Notes: generated from the sequence alone by a model not told the origin. Shown: positions 54,253 to 64,000, numbered from the stretch's first letter. The stretch is 64,000 nucleotides of DNA from Chlorobiaceae bacterium (GCA_013335405.1 JAAXVR010000005.1:1-64000), one strand, 5' to 3'. Made by a program: numbers and translations.

Positions 54253-56718
54253 TTACACCAGATAACTTGCAATGCGCAGAATATCTGCAAAAACGCCTCC
54301 TGCGGTAACCTCTCCGCCGGCTCCGGGCCCCCGGACAACGAGAGGGGTGACACGGTATCGCCCGGTGGTGAATACGACGATGTTTTCAGAGCCGTTAAGT
54401 CCGGCGATCGGGCTCGCAAAGGGGACCCTTTTGACGCCGATGCTCGCCTTGCCGTTGCTGATGGAACCTGCGTAAGCGATAGTCATGCCTTCCGCAGCGG
54501 CTTTTTCAATCTCCTCGGCATACCGGCCGTCAACAGTCTGCAGTTTTTCAAGGAATGCTGAAACAGACATCTCACCTCTGCAATCCTCCGGGACAAGGCT
54601 TTCGCACTCGATATCGCCGTATTCCAGCGTAAAGCCGAGCTCACGACCGAGGATGAGCATTTTCCTCGCGAAATCGGCCCCCGAAAGGTCGTCCCGCGGG
54701 TCGGGTTCGGTATAACCGGCTTCTTTCGCCCTCCTGACGATATCGCTGAAGTTTCCGCCTTTACGCAGTTCGTTGAAAATAAAACTGAGGGTTCCGGAAA
54801 AAACGCCTTCTATGCTGATAATCTTGTCTCCGCTGTTTCTGAGGTCATTCAGCGTGTTGATGATCGGCAGACCGGCGCCAACGTTGGTTTCGTAAAGGAA
54901 CCTCGCATTGCTTTTACGTCGGGCATCCATGATCTGCCTGTAGAGCATCCAGGGCCCTGCCATGCCGAGCTTGTTGGCCGTCACGACGGATATGCTGTCC
55001 AGCAGCAGCGACGGATACATTTCGGCCACCTCCGCACTTGCCGTGCAGTCGACGAAAATGGTATTGTGCAGGTTCCGTTCTTTCATGAGCTGAAGGTATC
55101 CGGTGATCCCCGCCGATCCGCTCCTCTCCTGGAGTGCCTCCTCCCAGTTCTCCAGGTCTATTCCGTTACCGTCGATCAGCAATCTGCGGGTATTGGCCAT
55201 ACCGCTCACAATCACATCGAGGTCGTTTTCCTCTTTGAGATTCTGCCTGTGGGCGCTTATCTGCCGCAGGAGACTCCTTGCGATATTGCCCGTGCCTGCG
55301 ATAAACAGATGCACCTTGCCCTGCGAGAGGAAAAACGATTCATGAATGCAGTTCAGTGCCTTGTCCTCGTCATGACAATCGACGACCAGCGAAATGTTCA
55401 TCTCGCTGGCGCCCTGCGCGACAGCGATGACGTTGATGCCGTTCTTTCCGAGCGTTTCGAAGAGCTGCGCCGAAACTCCCGGATGTCCCGACATGTTGTT
55501 TCCGACCACGGCGATCAGGGCAAGGTTCCTGCGAACGGAGATGGGATCGATCTGGCGGGAGGCGATTTCCGGACAGAACTCCTCTTCCATGATTTTTTTC
55601 GCATGCGAGCTTTGTGACGGATTGATGGCAAGCGTGATCGACTGCTCGGATGATGCCTGAGAAATGAAGATGATATTGATCCTGTGACGAGCAAGACAGC
55701 TGAACAGACGCGATGCGATTCCGGGGACACCGACCATTCCGCTCCCGGACATGTTCAGCAGTATGACCCTGTTGATTGACGTCAGCCCCGTGACGGGATG
55801 GGACGGAAGATTTTCGGCTTTCGCTTCAGATGCAGCCGCGATCCTCGTACCGGGAGCTCCCGGGTTGAATGAATTTTTGATTTGCAGCGGGATGCCTGCC
55901 TTGAGCGCAGGTTGAACCGCAAGCGGATGGAGTACCCTGGCGCCAGCGTGGGAGAGCTCCATCGCCTCGGCATAGCTGATGAACGGCAGGATTCGCGCGT
56001 CCCTGACTCGTTTCGGGTCCGCGCTGAAAAAACCGTCGACATCGGTCCATATACAGATTTCACCGGCACCGAGAGCTGCGCCGAGCAGCGAAGCGGTATA
56101 GTCAGATCCCCCCCTGCCAAGCGTCGTTGACGTTCCGTCCGGAGCCGAAGCGATGAAGCCGGTTACGACGGGAACTCCCGGAAAAGAAGCAAGCCGTTTT
56201 TTTATCCGCAGATCCGTGGCATTGCCGTCGACGCGTGCATCGGCATAATTGACGTCGGTAATGATCAGTTCCCTTGCGTCTATATAGGATGATGCTATGC
56301 CCTCCGATGAAAGCGAGGCGCTCACGATTCGCGCAGAAAGCCGTTCGCCGAATCCGAGCACCAGAGCGAGGCTGCGTTCAGAAAGCTCCCTGAGCAGGAA
56401 AACCCCGTGGACGATATCACCCAGTTCGCCAAGTTCCGTACGGAGTGACAGCGTTACACTTTCAAGGCGGCTTTCGGTAAAGAGTTCGCCGACAATGCCG
56501 AGATGCAGTTGTTCGATCTCGTCGAGCATAGCCCGATAGCCGTTGTCGCCGCAACCGGCTTTCGTGGCCGATTCAAGCAGAAGGTCGGTCACGCGCTGAA
56601 TTGCCGAGACAACGACGACGAGTTCCTCCTGCTGCAGCGCGCCTGCAATGATATCCGCTACTCTCCTTATCCTTGCGGCAGAACCCAGAGAACTGCCTCC
56701 GAACTTGTATACCTTCAT
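54253..56718 (-). CDS. thrA: Bifunctional aspartate kinase/homoserine dehydrogenase
   Basis: Catalyses the first and third steps from aspartate to threonine/methionine. 821 residues. The kinase part begins MKVYKFGGSSLGSAARIRR, with TTLGRGGSDYTA near 195 and WTDVDGFFSADPKRV near 220. Paired ACT regulatory domains (about 315-450) contain SGSGMVGVPGIASRLFSCLA. The dehydrogenase part begins VHLFIAGTGNIARSLLRQ near 462, with GVFSGTLSFIFNEL and DPRDDLSGADFARKMLILGR. Feedback by threonine is likely through the ACT domains. It lies 178 bases past the end of atpG, and thrBC are on the far side of atpGA on the other strand. Confidence 0.96.
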   Translation of the reverse strand: MKVYKFGGSSLGSAARIRRVADIIAGALQQEELVVVVSAIQRVTDLLLESATKAGCGDNGYRAMLDEIEQLHLGIVGELFTESRLESVTLSLRTELGELGDIVHGVFLLRELSERSLALVLGFGERLSARIVSASLSSEGIASSYIDARELIITDVNYADARVDGNATDLRIKKRLASFPGVPVVTGFIASAPDGTSTTLGRGGSDYTASLLGAALGAGEICIWTDVDGFFSADPKRVRDARILPFISYAEAMELSHAGARVLHPLAVQPALKAGIPLQIKNSFNPGAPGTRIAAASEAKAENLPSHPVTGLTSINRVILLNMSGSGMVGVPGIASRLFSCLARHRINIIFISQASSEQSITLAINPSQSSHAKKIMEEEFCPEIASRQIDPISVRRNLALIAVVGNNMSGHPGVSAQLFETLGKNGINVIAVAQGASEMNISLVVDCHDEDKALNCIHESFFLSQGKVHLFIAGTGNIARSLLRQISAHRQNLKEENDLDVIVSGMANTRRLLIDGNGIDLENWEEALQERSGSAGITGYLQLMKERNLHNTIFVDCTASAEVAEMYPSLLLDSISVVTANKLGMAGPWMLYRQIMDARRKSNARFLYETNVGAGLPIINTLNDLRNSGDKIISIEGVFSGTLSFIFNELRKGGNFSDIVRRAKEAGYTEPDPRDDLSGADFARKMLILGRELGFTLEYGDIECESLVPEDCRGEMSVSAFLEKLQTVDGRYAEEIEKAAAEGMTIAYAGSISNGKASIGVKRVPFASPIAGLNGSENIVVFTTGRYRVTPLVVRGPGAGGEVTAGGVFADILRIASYLV

Positions 56719-56844
56719 GTTTCCGCCAATACCTTGATGTGATGGAAAAAGTGGGTTGACCCCGAACAGGTCACATGTCGCTAAATATAATGATCATTCC
56801 GCATTCCGCTTCATCATGCAGTCCGAGGTTGCCGAAGGAAATCG

Positions 56845-56873
56845 AAAAAAAAAGCGCCCTTTCCGGGGCGCTT
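56845..56873 (-). terminator. Terminator of atpA-atpG
   Basis: On the minus strand, stem AAGCGCCC / GGGCGCTT with loop CGGAAA and a run of T. It lies 24 bases after the atpG stop. Confidence 0.9.
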
Positions 56874-56896
56874 GTAATGATTCTCGCTTGCAGCGT

Positions 56897-57775
56897 TCAG
56901 TTCTGCAATGCATCGGCGCCGCCGACGATTTCGCTGAGCTCCTTGGTGATTGCTGCCTGCCGTGCACGGTTGTAGCCGATATTGAGCGACCTGAGTAACT
57001 CCTTGGCATTCTCGGTAGCGGAATCCATGGCACTCATACGGGCAGCCTGCTCGGCAGCGCTCGATTCGAGCAGCATTCTCCATACCTGGGTATTGAGATG
57101 TTTCGGCACCAGCACATCGATGATCGAGGATGGGGACGGCTCGTAGATATAATCGCTGCTGCTTCCTTTCTTGCCGGACTTCTCCGGCTCTATGGGAAGA
57201 AGTGTTTCCGCTTTCAGGGTAGGCGCAAGCACCGATTTGAACTCGTTGTAGACGACGATGACCCGATCGACTTCGCCCTTCAGGTACATGGTCGAAGCTG
57301 TTTCGGCGATCTCTTTGGCCACACTGAAATCAAGGTTCTGGAACACGCCGGGGTATCCCTTGATAATCTTGTAGCCACGCTTCCGGAAGAAATCGTTGCC
57401 GCGGTTGCCTGCGCAGATCATGCTGACGCCGCCCCTGGCATGCACGGCCGCATAATCCTCGGTGACGGTCTTCTGCGCAAGCTTGATGATATTGGTGTTG
57501 AACGCTCCGCAAAGGCCCCTGTCGGCAGTGATCAGAATCACGAGAACCTTGTTGACCTCCTGACGGCCGGAAAGGAGCGGATTGAGCGACGTATCCACCT
57601 TTGCGGACAACGATGCGAGCATCTCCTTCAGCTTGCCTGCGTACGGACGGGCCATGATAGCCCGTTCCTGCGCCCTTCTCAGCTTTGCCGCGGCCACCAT
57701 CTTCATCGCCTTGGTAACCTGCTGCGTGGATTTCACACCTTTGATCCGAACACGGATATCCTTTAAAGTAGGCAT
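56897..57775 (-). CDS. atpG: ATP synthase F1 gamma subunit
   Basis: Central rotor shaft of the F1 sector. 292 residues. The N-terminal helix [20 protein letters not shown] and [13 protein letters not shown] pack in the alpha3beta3 barrel; [13 protein letters not shown] is the middle family block; the C-terminal helix reads [20 protein letters not shown], followed by [16 protein letters not shown]. Preceded by atpA with 46 bases between. No other F-ATPase genes are adjacent, so alpha and gamma are encoded apart from the rest. Confidence 0.96.
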   Translation of the reverse strand: MPTLKDIRVRIKGVKSTQQVTKAMKMVAAAKLRRAQERAIMARPYAGKLKEMLASLSAKVDTSLNPLLSGRQEVNKVLVILITADRGLCGAFNTNIIKLAQKTVTEDYAAVHARGGVSMICAGNRGNDFFRKRGYKIIKGYPGVFQNLDFSVAKEIAETASTMYLKGEVDRVIVVYNEFKSVLAPTLKAETLLPIEPEKSGKKGSSSDYIYEPSPSSIIDVLVPKHLNTQVWRMLLESSAAEQAARMSAMDSATENAKELLRSLNIGYNRARQAAITKELSEIVGGADALQN

Positions 57776-57821
57776 GTATTGGATGGTCTGTTAATTGTTT
57801 GCTGAAAATACCTTCAATCGG

Positions 57822-59402
57822 TTACGCCTTGTTCTTTTCCTTGAAGGCTTCGACAAATTTAACAGCGACCTCCTTGAGCTTGTTTGCCAGATCGGTTTCC
57901 AGCTGGCCGCTTTCCGAAATGCTCTTGAGAATCTCGGGATGTTTGATATCGAGCATGCCGAGGAACTCCTCTTCGAACTTGCGGATATAACGGAGGTCGA
58001 CAGAGTCGAGAAGGCCCTGGGTTCCGAGGAAGATGATTGCAACCTGCCTTTCTACCGGGACCGGTACATACTGGCCCTGCTTGAGAATTTCAACAAGCCT
58101 GGCACCCCTGTCGAGCTGAGCTTTCGTTGTTTTGTCGAGATCGGAACCGAATTTCGAGAAGGCCTCGAGCTCACGGAACTGTGCGAGGTCGAGCCTGAGG
58201 GTACCGGCAACCTTCTTCATCGCCTTGATCTGTGCGCTGCCGCCGACGCGGGACACCGAGATACCGACGTTGATAGCCGGCCTCTGACCGGAGTTGAAGA
58301 GGTTGGATTCGAGGAATATCTGTCCGTCGGTGATTGAGATCACGTTGGTCGGAATATACGCTGAAACGTCTCCGGCCTGCGTTTCGATGACCGGCAGAGC
58401 GGTAAGGCTTCCGCCTCCCTTGACCATCGGTTTAAGCGCATCCGGAAGATCATTCATCTTCTTTGCCACTTCGATGTCGTCGGTGATTTTTGCAGCCCGT
58501 TCGAGAAGGCGTGAGTGGAGATAGAAAACATCACCCGGATAAGCCTCGCGTCCCGGCGGACGGCGGAGCAGGAGGGAAACCTGGCGGTAGGCGACAGCCT
58601 GCTTGGAAAGATCATCGTACACGACAAGCGCGTGGCGGCCGGTATCGCGGAAGTATTCGCCGAGCGCGGCGCCTGCAAACGGAGCGATGAACTGAAGCGG
58701 TGCCGGATCGGATGCCGTTGCGGTAATGACCGTGGTGTAGGACATCGCGTCATATTTCTCGAGGGTGTTGACAACCTGCGCCACGGTGGATCCTTTCAGA
58801 CCGATGGCGACATAGATACAGTAAACGCCCTTGCCTTTCTGGTTGATGATGGTATCGATAGCTACCGCGGTCTTGCCTGTCTGACGGTCGCCGATGATGA
58901 GCTCACGCTGGCCGCGACCGATCGGGATCATGGAGTCGATTGCTTTCAGACCTGTCTGCAGCGGCTCGTGTACCGATTTACGGTAGATGACACCGGGAGC
59001 CCTGCGTTCGAGGGGAAGACGGATGGAAGTTTCAATGGGGCCTTTGCCGTCAATCGGTTCGCCGAGCGGGTTGACAACCCTTCCGAGCATCGCTTCACCG
59101 ACAGGAACGGATGCGAGAATCCCTGTCCTTTTGACCGTATCGCCTTCCTTCACCATGTTCGACTCACCGAACAAAACAGCGCCGACGTTATCCTCCTCAA
59201 GGTTCAGGGCCATACCGGTCACATTGTTGGGGAACTCGAGAAGTTCACCGGCGGCAACCTTTGACAAACCGTAAACACGAGCAATACCGTCGCCAACCTG
59301 CAGCACTGTTCCCACATCATAGACTTCCGCTTCAGACTCGAAACCCGCAAGCTGCTTGCGAAGTATGGATGACACCTCATCAGGCCTGACTGTTGTAGAC
59401 AT
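57822..59402 (-). CDS. atpA: ATP synthase F1 alpha subunit
   Basis: Non-catalytic nucleotide-binding subunit of F1. 526 residues, slightly longer than the usual 500-515. The P-loop [15 protein letters not shown] lies near 172, [20 protein letters not shown] near 263, and the signature [20 protein letters not shown] near 369. The N-terminus ([20 protein letters not shown]) binds delta in other species, but no atpH precedes it here. The 221-base gap to thrB on the other strand holds its promoter. Confidence 0.97.
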   Translation of the reverse strand: MSTTVRPDEVSSILRKQLAGFESEAEVYDVGTVLQVGDGIARVYGLSKVAAGELLEFPNNVTGMALNLEEDNVGAVLFGESNMVKEGDTVKRTGILASVPVGEAMLGRVVNPLGEPIDGKGPIETSIRLPLERRAPGVIYRKSVHEPLQTGLKAIDSMIPIGRGQRELIIGDRQTGKTAVAIDTIINQKGKGVYCIYVAIGLKGSTVAQVVNTLEKYDAMSYTTVITATASDPAPLQFIAPFAGAALGEYFRDTGRHALVVYDDLSKQAVAYRQVSLLLRRPPGREAYPGDVFYLHSRLLERAAKITDDIEVAKKMNDLPDALKPMVKGGGSLTALPVIETQAGDVSAYIPTNVISITDGQIFLESNLFNSGQRPAINVGISVSRVGGSAQIKAMKKVAGTLRLDLAQFRELEAFSKFGSDLDKTTKAQLDRGARLVEILKQGQYVPVPVERQVAIIFLGTQGLLDSVDLRYIRKFEEEFLGMLDIKHPEILKSISESGQLETDLANKLKEVAVKFVEAFKEKNKA

Positions 59403-59623
59403 ATCTTATTCCGCTTGGTTAATATGTTAAGAAAAGAGAAAGATTCTGCTTACCTTCCATTGAAATCCGAATAGGCCTGTTCTCTTTCAAACAGATTGAA
59501 ATCTGAATTTAATGAAAAGCTTTTAGTTATTCAAATTCTTCTCTCTTTGTTTCGAAAGGATCCGTTTAACCGTATTTCAACCCTTAACAGCAGTATACAG
59601 GAATTTTGCCTGCATAAAACAGT

Positions 59624-60586
59624 ATGAAAACTGTCAGAGGATTCGCATCGGCAACCGTCGGGAACGTTGCCTGCGGTTTTGACGTCCTGGGTTTCGCCAT
59701 AACGGAACCTGGTGACGAAGTTGTACTTACGCTGACCGATGAGGTTCGTTCCGGTTCACCGGTGTCCATTACCGCCATTACCGGTGACGGAGGGGCACTC
59801 CCCCTGGATCCGAAAAAAAACACTTCGAGCTTTGTGGTTCTGAAATTCCTCGAATACATCAGGACACATAAACAACTCGATTTCAAAGGACATATCGCAC
59901 TCGAGCTGAAAAAGAACCTCCCGCTCAGCAGCGGGATGGGAAGCAGCGCCGCAAGCGCGGCAGCCGCCCTTGTAGCGGCAAACGAGCTGATGGGAAACCC
60001 CTGTTCCAAAATGGAGCTTGTCCATTTCGCCATCGAAGGAGAACGGGTTGCCTGCGGTTCGGCCCATGCTGACAATGCGGCCCCGGCGATCCTCGGCAAT
60101 TTCGTGCTGATCCGCAGCTACAATCCCCTTGACATCATCCCGATCCCTTCGCCCGAGAACCTCTATTGTTCACTTGTCCATCCCCATACCGAACTGCGCA
60201 CATCCTATGCCCGTTCCGTACTCCCTGCAAGCATTCCGCTCAAAACCGCCATCCAGCAGTGGGGCAATGTCGGTGCGCTTTTAACGGGTCTCCTGACTTC
60301 GGATTACGACCTGATCGGAAGAGCACTCGTCGATGTTGTCGCTGAACCAAAACGAGCCCCGCTGATTCCGGGGTTCTTCGAGGTGAAAAGAGCCGCGCTC
60401 GATTCCGGCGCCCTTGGATGCAGCATCGCGGGATCCGGCCCATCGGTCTTCGCGTTCTCGTCTTCCGAAAAAACCGCCAGCGAAGTCGGCAATGCGATGA
60501 AGGAAGCTTTCCTCCACGGGAAAACACCACTCCGGTCAGATTTGTGGATTTCCCCCATCTGCAAGCAGGGTGCGAGAATTCTGTAA
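59624..60586 (+). CDS. thrB: Homoserine kinase
   Basis: Phosphorylates homoserine with ATP, the fourth step of threonine synthesis. 320-residue GHMP kinase: N-terminal MKTVRGFASATVGNVACGFD, ATP loop LPLSSGMGSSAASAAAALVA near 104-123, and the C-terminal GHMP motif LGCSIAGSGPSVFAFSSS near 264. It begins a plus-strand unit with thrC (30 bases downstream) and the acyltransferase gene. It is divergent from atpA. No attenuator leader rich in Thr or Ile codons is visible upstream. Confidence 0.95.
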   Translation: MKTVRGFASATVGNVACGFDVLGFAITEPGDEVVLTLTDEVRSGSPVSITAITGDGGALPLDPKKNTSSFVVLKFLEYIRTHKQLDFKGHIALELKKNLPLSSGMGSSAASAAAALVAANELMGNPCSKMELVHFAIEGERVACGSAHADNAAPAILGNFVLIRSYNPLDIIPIPSPENLYCSLVHPHTELRTSYARSVLPASIPLKTAIQQWGNVGALLTGLLTSDYDLIGRALVDVVAEPKRAPLIPGFFEVKRAALDSGALGCSIAGSGPSVFAFSSSEKTASEVGNAMKEAFLHGKTPLRSDLWISPICKQGARIL

Positions 60587-60616
60587 CGAACCCAAGGAAA
60601 ACACCAGCAATCCGTC

Positions 60617-61936
60617 ATGATCTATTTCAGCACCAATAAATCATCAATTCCCGTTTCGATAAAGCAGGCGACCCTTCATGGCCTCGCTCCGGACGGAGGC
60701 CTCTATATCCCTTCCGAAATGCCCCGCTTTTCAGAAGCCGAATTAAGGCTGCTCGAAGGCGCGACGTTCAACAATATCGCTTTTGCCATCGCAAAGAAGT
60801 TCATCGGAGCAGAGATCCCCCCCGACCAACTCGGAGATATCGTTGAAAACTGTTACAACTTCGACACTCCGCTCGTCAGGCTGGATGCGAATACCTTCGT
60901 CGAAGAGCTTTTCTGCGGTCCGACCCTCGCTTTCAAGGATTACGGGGCCCGCTTCCTTGCCAGGCTGACAGGATATTTCGCCCAGGAGGAACAGAGGCTC
61001 ATCACCGTTCTCGTCGCCACGTCCGGCGATACGGGAAGCGCTGTCGCCTTCGGCTTCCAGGGCGTACCCAACACCAGGGTTGTCCTGCTCTACCCGTCCG
61101 GAAAAGTAAGCCGCCTGCAGGAGCAGCAGCTCACCACTGCAGGCGGAAACGTGCATGCGCTCGAGGTCAGGGGGGATTTCGACGACTGCCAGCGTCTGGT
61201 CAAGCAGGCCTTTGTAGACCCGCAGCTCAATCAGTCGCTCACACTCACCTCCGCCAATTCCATCAACATTTCGCGGCTCGTCCCTCAGTCATTCTACTAT
61301 GCGTGGGCATCGATGCATATCAGGGAACGATTCGGCATGAAAGACCCTCTCTTTTCGGTGCCGAGCGGCAACTATGGCAACCTCACCGCCGGAGTGATGG
61401 CAAAAATGCTCGGGTTCCCGATCGGACATTTCATCGCCGCATCGAACGCAAACGACAGCGTGACCCGTTACCTCGATGACGGCAGGTACGACCCGCACCC
61501 AACCATAACCACCCTCTCGACGGCAATGGATGTCGGCAACCCGAGCAATTTCGCGAGGCTTCGGTATTTTTACGGCAACGATCATGCTGCCATGGGACGC
61601 GATATCACCGGAATCTCCGTGTCCGACCAGGAAACCATTGCAACCATCCACTCGGTGTATGATCGGTTCGGCTATGTGATCGACCCCCATACTGCGGTTG
61701 CGTTCCGGGCCCTTGAACGATATCGCACAGACGGAGGAGGGAACCTCGAATTGCCGGGTATCGTGCTTTCCACCGCACATCCATCAAAGTTCATCGAAAC
61801 CATCCAGGATACCCTCCGGAGGGAAATCGATATACCAGAACGCCTGAGTTCACTGCTCGAAAAGAAAAAACAGGCAACACTGATCAGTTCGGATTACAGG
61901 GAGCTCGCTTCATACCTGGACAACCTCGATCGTTAA
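60617..61936 (+). CDS. thrC: Threonine synthase
   Basis: Converts phosphohomoserine to threonine with pyridoxal phosphate. 439 residues, the long ThrC type. The start MIYFSTNKSSIPVSIKQATL and LHGLAPDGGLYIPSEMP are characteristic. The PLP lysine is in TLAFKDYGARFL (about 110), and the phosphate-binding loop is VATSGDTGSAVAFGF (about 133). VPSGNYGNLTAGVMAKMLGF near 250 is also typical. Expressed with thrB; the acyltransferase start follows 15 bases after the stop. Confidence 0.96.
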   Translation: MIYFSTNKSSIPVSIKQATLHGLAPDGGLYIPSEMPRFSEAELRLLEGATFNNIAFAIAKKFIGAEIPPDQLGDIVENCYNFDTPLVRLDANTFVEELFCGPTLAFKDYGARFLARLTGYFAQEEQRLITVLVATSGDTGSAVAFGFQGVPNTRVVLLYPSGKVSRLQEQQLTTAGGNVHALEVRGDFDDCQRLVKQAFVDPQLNQSLTLTSANSINISRLVPQSFYYAWASMHIRERFGMKDPLFSVPSGNYGNLTAGVMAKMLGFPIGHFIAASNANDSVTRYLDDGRYDPHPTITTLSTAMDVGNPSNFARLRYFYGNDHAAMGRDITGISVSDQETIATIHSVYDRFGYVIDPHTAVAFRALERYRTDGGGNLELPGIVLSTAHPSKFIETIQDTLRREIDIPERLSSLLEKKKQATLISSDYRELASYLDNLDR

Positions 61937-61951
61937 CTTTCAAGAAAAGCC

Positions 61952-62662
61952 ATGAATTTCAGGACCCTGCTGTTTTTTGTTATCCTGGTGCCGATAATGT
62001 TTTTTGGCCTCTCTTTCGCTCTTCTCATGAACATGGTGGACCGGTCCGGGGACAGCTTCCACAGGTTGGCAGCCTGGTGGGGCAGGCTCAGCGCAAGGCT
62101 TTTCCGTATTTCTGTCGAAGTGATCGGACGGGAAAACTACGATTCCGAGAAAAACTACCTGGTACTGAGCAACCACGCAGGCATGGCGGACATTCCGGTA
62201 CTCCTCGGTTCGATGGATCTTAACCTGCGTTTTGTCGCAAAAGAGGAGCTCGGAAAAATCCCGATTTTCGGATGGTCAATGAAACAGGCCGGATACGTGC
62301 TGATCAAACGCGGACAGAACCGCGAAGCACTGAAAAGTCTGCTCGATGCGGCGGAAGTGCTTAAAAAGGGACGCTCGGTACACATTTTCCCTGAAGGCAC
62401 CCGTTCGGCAACAGGCGAACTGCTACCGTTCAAACGGGGCGCTTTCCTGGTCGCACAGAAAGGTGGAAAACCGGTGCTGCCGATAACGATCATAGGAACC
62501 AATCTGATCACCCCGAAAAAAAGCCTGAAAATCAACGGCGGCAAAATAAGGCTGGTCATCTCCCCTCCTCTCGATCCATCGACCTTTTCGAGTGTCGAAG
62601 AGCTCATGGACAAAACCATTACCGTCATCAGGGGAAACCTCGAAAAATACCGGCTGAACTGA
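61952..62662 (+). CDS. plsC: 1-acylglycerol-3-phosphate O-acyltransferase (PlsC-like)
   Basis: Adds the second acyl chain to lysophosphatidic acid in phospholipid synthesis. 236 residues with one N-terminal membrane segment (about 4-24). The catalytic HX4D motif is in LSNHAGMADIPVLLG (about 69-83), the substrate-binding motif is FPEGTRSATGELLPFKRGAF (about 147-166), and GKPVLPITIIGTN is the last conserved block. It follows thrC by 15 bases, so it is read from the thrBC message although the pathways are unrelated. Confidence 0.9.
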   Translation: MNFRTLLFFVILVPIMFFGLSFALLMNMVDRSGDSFHRLAAWWGRLSARLFRISVEVIGRENYDSEKNYLVLSNHAGMADIPVLLGSMDLNLRFVAKEELGKIPIFGWSMKQAGYVLIKRGQNREALKSLLDAAEVLKKGRSVHIFPEGTRSATGELLPFKRGAFLVAQKGGKPVLPITIIGTNLITPKKSLKINGGKIRLVISPPLDPSTFSSVEELMDKTITVIRGNLEKYRLN

Positions 62663-62747
62663 ACGATGGCACACCGCGCAATCATGCAGTCTCGTACCCC
62701 CGTTCCGCTTTATTCAGATCATGCCGCCTCGGACGGCACAGGAAAAC

Positions 62748-63551
62748 TCAGCCTCCGGCAGTAATCGACCAGAGGTTATCGAGGAATGCAACCGCAAAAC
62801 TGCCTGGCCCCGCTGACACTTTCGCCGAGCGTTCCCCGGCTTCCGCAAAAAGTGCCGAAGCTGCAGCGGCAGCGATGAGAGCAGTCGGTGCGACCGGCAG
62901 CATTGACGCGATCAGGGCCCCGAGGGCGCATCCGGTCGCGGTCACCCTGGTCATCATTTCATGGCCTCCCTCAATGCTGAGGACGACGGTGCCGTCCGTT
63001 ATGTAATCAGTCCTGCCGCTCAGGGCGATAACGGCATTCGAGTTCCTTGCAAGCCGGAGAGCCGCAGGCAGCGCATCGTCCGATGACAATACCGAATCAA
63101 CACCTTTCCCCCCCCCTTCAAGGCCGCTGAGGGAAATAATCTCCGAAGCATTACCCCGGATGACGGCGGGCCGGAACTTCAGAAGCTCAAGGGCTATCCC
63201 GGTACGAAACCCGAGAACCCCTGCGGCAACCGGGTCGAGAACCCAGGGAGTACCTGCCTTCATTGCGGCTGCGGCTGCGGCGAGCATCGCTTCCGAATCG
63301 GTCCCGGTGATCGTCCCCACATTGATGAGAAGGGCCCCGGCGATTCCGGCAAATTCACCGGCTTCCTCAACTGCAGGAATCATTGCAGGGGAGGCTCCGG
63401 AAGCGAGCAGAACATTGGCCGTGAAATTGGTTGCCACAAGGTTCGTCATGCAGTGGACCAGCGGTGCTTTCTCTTTCAGCCGGATCAGACATTGGCGGAT
63501 TCCGGGGTCGTTCCATGAGCATCTCGTGATATCGGGAAACAAATCTGGCAT
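62748..63551 (-). CDS. thiM: Hydroxyethylthiazole kinase
   Basis: Phosphorylates the thiazole moiety of thiamine for salvage. 267 residues. The ribokinase-like fold shows PLVHCMTNLVATNFTANVLL (about 30-49), the substrate-site segment AEEAGEFAGIAGALLINVGT-like run (here VEEAGEFAGIAGALLINVGT), WVLDPVAAGVLGFR with the phosphate-binding region, and VTATGCALGALIASMLPVA near 205, whose Cys/Gly block is the catalytic end. No thiE or thiD is adjacent, and I found no TPP riboswitch in the 236 bases upstream. It converges with plsC. Confidence 0.92.
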   Translation of the reverse strand: MPDLFPDITRCSWNDPGIRQCLIRLKEKAPLVHCMTNLVATNFTANVLLASGASPAMIPAVEEAGEFAGIAGALLINVGTITGTDSEAMLAAAAAAMKAGTPWVLDPVAAGVLGFRTGIALELLKFRPAVIRGNASEIISLSGLEGGGKGVDSVLSSDDALPAALRLARNSNAVIALSGRTDYITDGTVVLSIEGGHEMMTRVTATGCALGALIASMLPVAPTALIAAAAASALFAEAGERSAKVSAGPGSFAVAFLDNLWSITAGG

Positions 63552-63711
63552 GTTTTTTTTTCTTTTGTTGTCATGGAGTGAAATGCCTGGCCGGCCGTTC
63601 CGGAGTATATCGAAAAGTTAACGAACTGCAGGAAAAGCTGAAAACAGGATCCTGAGTGATTAAACAGGGATCTCACTGATGGAAAAAATGAAAGAACTGC
63701 GGAGCAGACTT

Positions 63712-63748
63712 AATTGCCGGACGACCCTGAAAAAGCCGTCCGGTAATT
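63712..63748. terminator. Hairpin between ribH and thiM
   Basis: A 12-bp stem with one G-U pair, AATTGCCGGACG / CGTCCGGTAATT, and a 13-base loop, 39 bases beyond the ribH stop. No strong T-run, so termination is only probable. Confidence 0.5.
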
Positions 63749-63787
63749 GTCTTAAAAGCGGCAAAAGGGAGTGGAAAAGACGGATTC

Positions 63788-64000
63788 CTAAATCTGGCGG
63801 TAGAGATTAACCATTTCGATTGCGGTCATGGCGGCATCGAAACCCTTGTTGCCTGCTTTCGTCCCGGCACGCTCGATTGCCTGTTCGAGGTTTTCCGTGG
63901 TGAGAACCCCGAACGAAACCGGGACCATGGTGTCGAGCGATGCCTGGGCAATGCCTTTGGTGGCTTCCGCGGCAATGACATCGAAATGGGGTGTTGAACC
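63788..64000 (-). CDS. ribH: 6,7-dimethyl-8-ribityllumazine synthase, 3' part
   Basis: The last 70 codons of a gene that continues beyond the right edge. The penultimate step of riboflavin synthesis. The visible protein contains [39 protein letters not shown] and [20 protein letters not shown], which are diagnostic of RibH, and ends NLYRQI before a TAG stop. FGVLTTEN and [10 protein letters not shown] form the pentamer active-site region. Reported as partial only because the window ends. Confidence 0.93.
   Translation of the reverse strand, partial: GSTPHFDVIAAEATKGIAQASLDTMVPVSFGVLTTENLEQAIERAGTKAGNKGFDAAMTAIEMVNLYRQI

Noticed and set aside
63552..63787. TPP riboswitch ahead of thiM
   Set aside because: The CTGAGA and ACCTGA-type core elements are not present on the minus strand in the right order; GGGATCTCACTGA at 63667 is only a partial resemblance.

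Overview
The window comes from a green sulfur bacterium (Chlorobiaceae). The clearest sign is the adjacent pair encoding the P840 reaction-centre core PscA and its iron-sulfur subunit PscB. The two subunits of 2-oxoglutarate:ferredoxin oxidoreductase (KorAB), a carbon-fixing step of the reductive TCA cycle, agree with this. So do a plant-type long IspG and an EF-P with a TPGNLRAF loop. I cannot fix genus or species from sequence alone. The DNA is ordinary, densely coding, moderately GC-rich chromosome. I saw no integrase, transposase, phage gene or CRISPR array.

Layout. 1-7.4 kb: a palindromic repeat at the left edge, serB, an orphan AAA/DUF4143 ATPase, two related ferredoxin-like proteins, alaS and a small four-cysteine protein. 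7.5-10.5 kb: korAB. 10.5-14.6 kb: fatty-acid initiation genes (accA; accB-accC) around a gene for HU and efp. 14.7-31.5 kb: a long leftward block. Read in its own direction it is eno, a DivIC/FtsB-like gene, ispG, an SDR gene, tRNA-Thr, tRNA-Tyr, tRNA-Thr, tRNA-Trp, then secE-nusG-rplKAJL-rpoBC. 31.7-34.7 kb: an EF-G-like GTPase and a dolichol-phosphate-mannose-synthase-like glycosyltransferase. 34.7-37.8 kb: pscA-pscB. 38-42.8 kb: dapF, a MEMO-family protein, a glutamate-type dehydrogenase and a GT4 glycosyltransferase. 43-46 kb: four tandem paralogous outer-membrane beta-barrel genes, each followed by its own hairpin. 46-50.8 kb: an M24 peptidase overlapping a small membrane protein gene, a DUF202 gene, a rubredoxin, an unknown multi-pass membrane protein, mtgA and tRNA-Arg. 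50.8-64 kb: mutL, thrA-cinA, atpA-atpG, thrB-thrC, a PlsC-like acyltransferase, thiM and the 3' end of ribH.

How it fits together. Most genes are housekeeping: transcription and translation (rpoBC, ribosomal proteins, nusG, tRNAs, alaS, efp), lipids (acc genes, plsC), amino acids (serB, dapF, thrABC), cell wall (mtgA, DivIC) and energy (F1 alpha and gamma). The phototrophic and autotrophic character lies in pscAB and korAB, both linked to low-potential ferredoxin. The threonine genes lie on both sides of atpA-atpG.

The less explained parts are the twin ferredoxin-like proteins, the four-cysteine protein before korA, the stand-alone MEMO protein, the outer-membrane barrel array, the membrane protein at 48.6-49.6 kb, and the EF-P without a Lys or Arg at its loop tip. 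I did not find a convincing new defence or mobile system. Several starts of the longest open frames were moved inward to the family start; these are stated in each entry. All function calls rest on motifs read by eye, without database searches.
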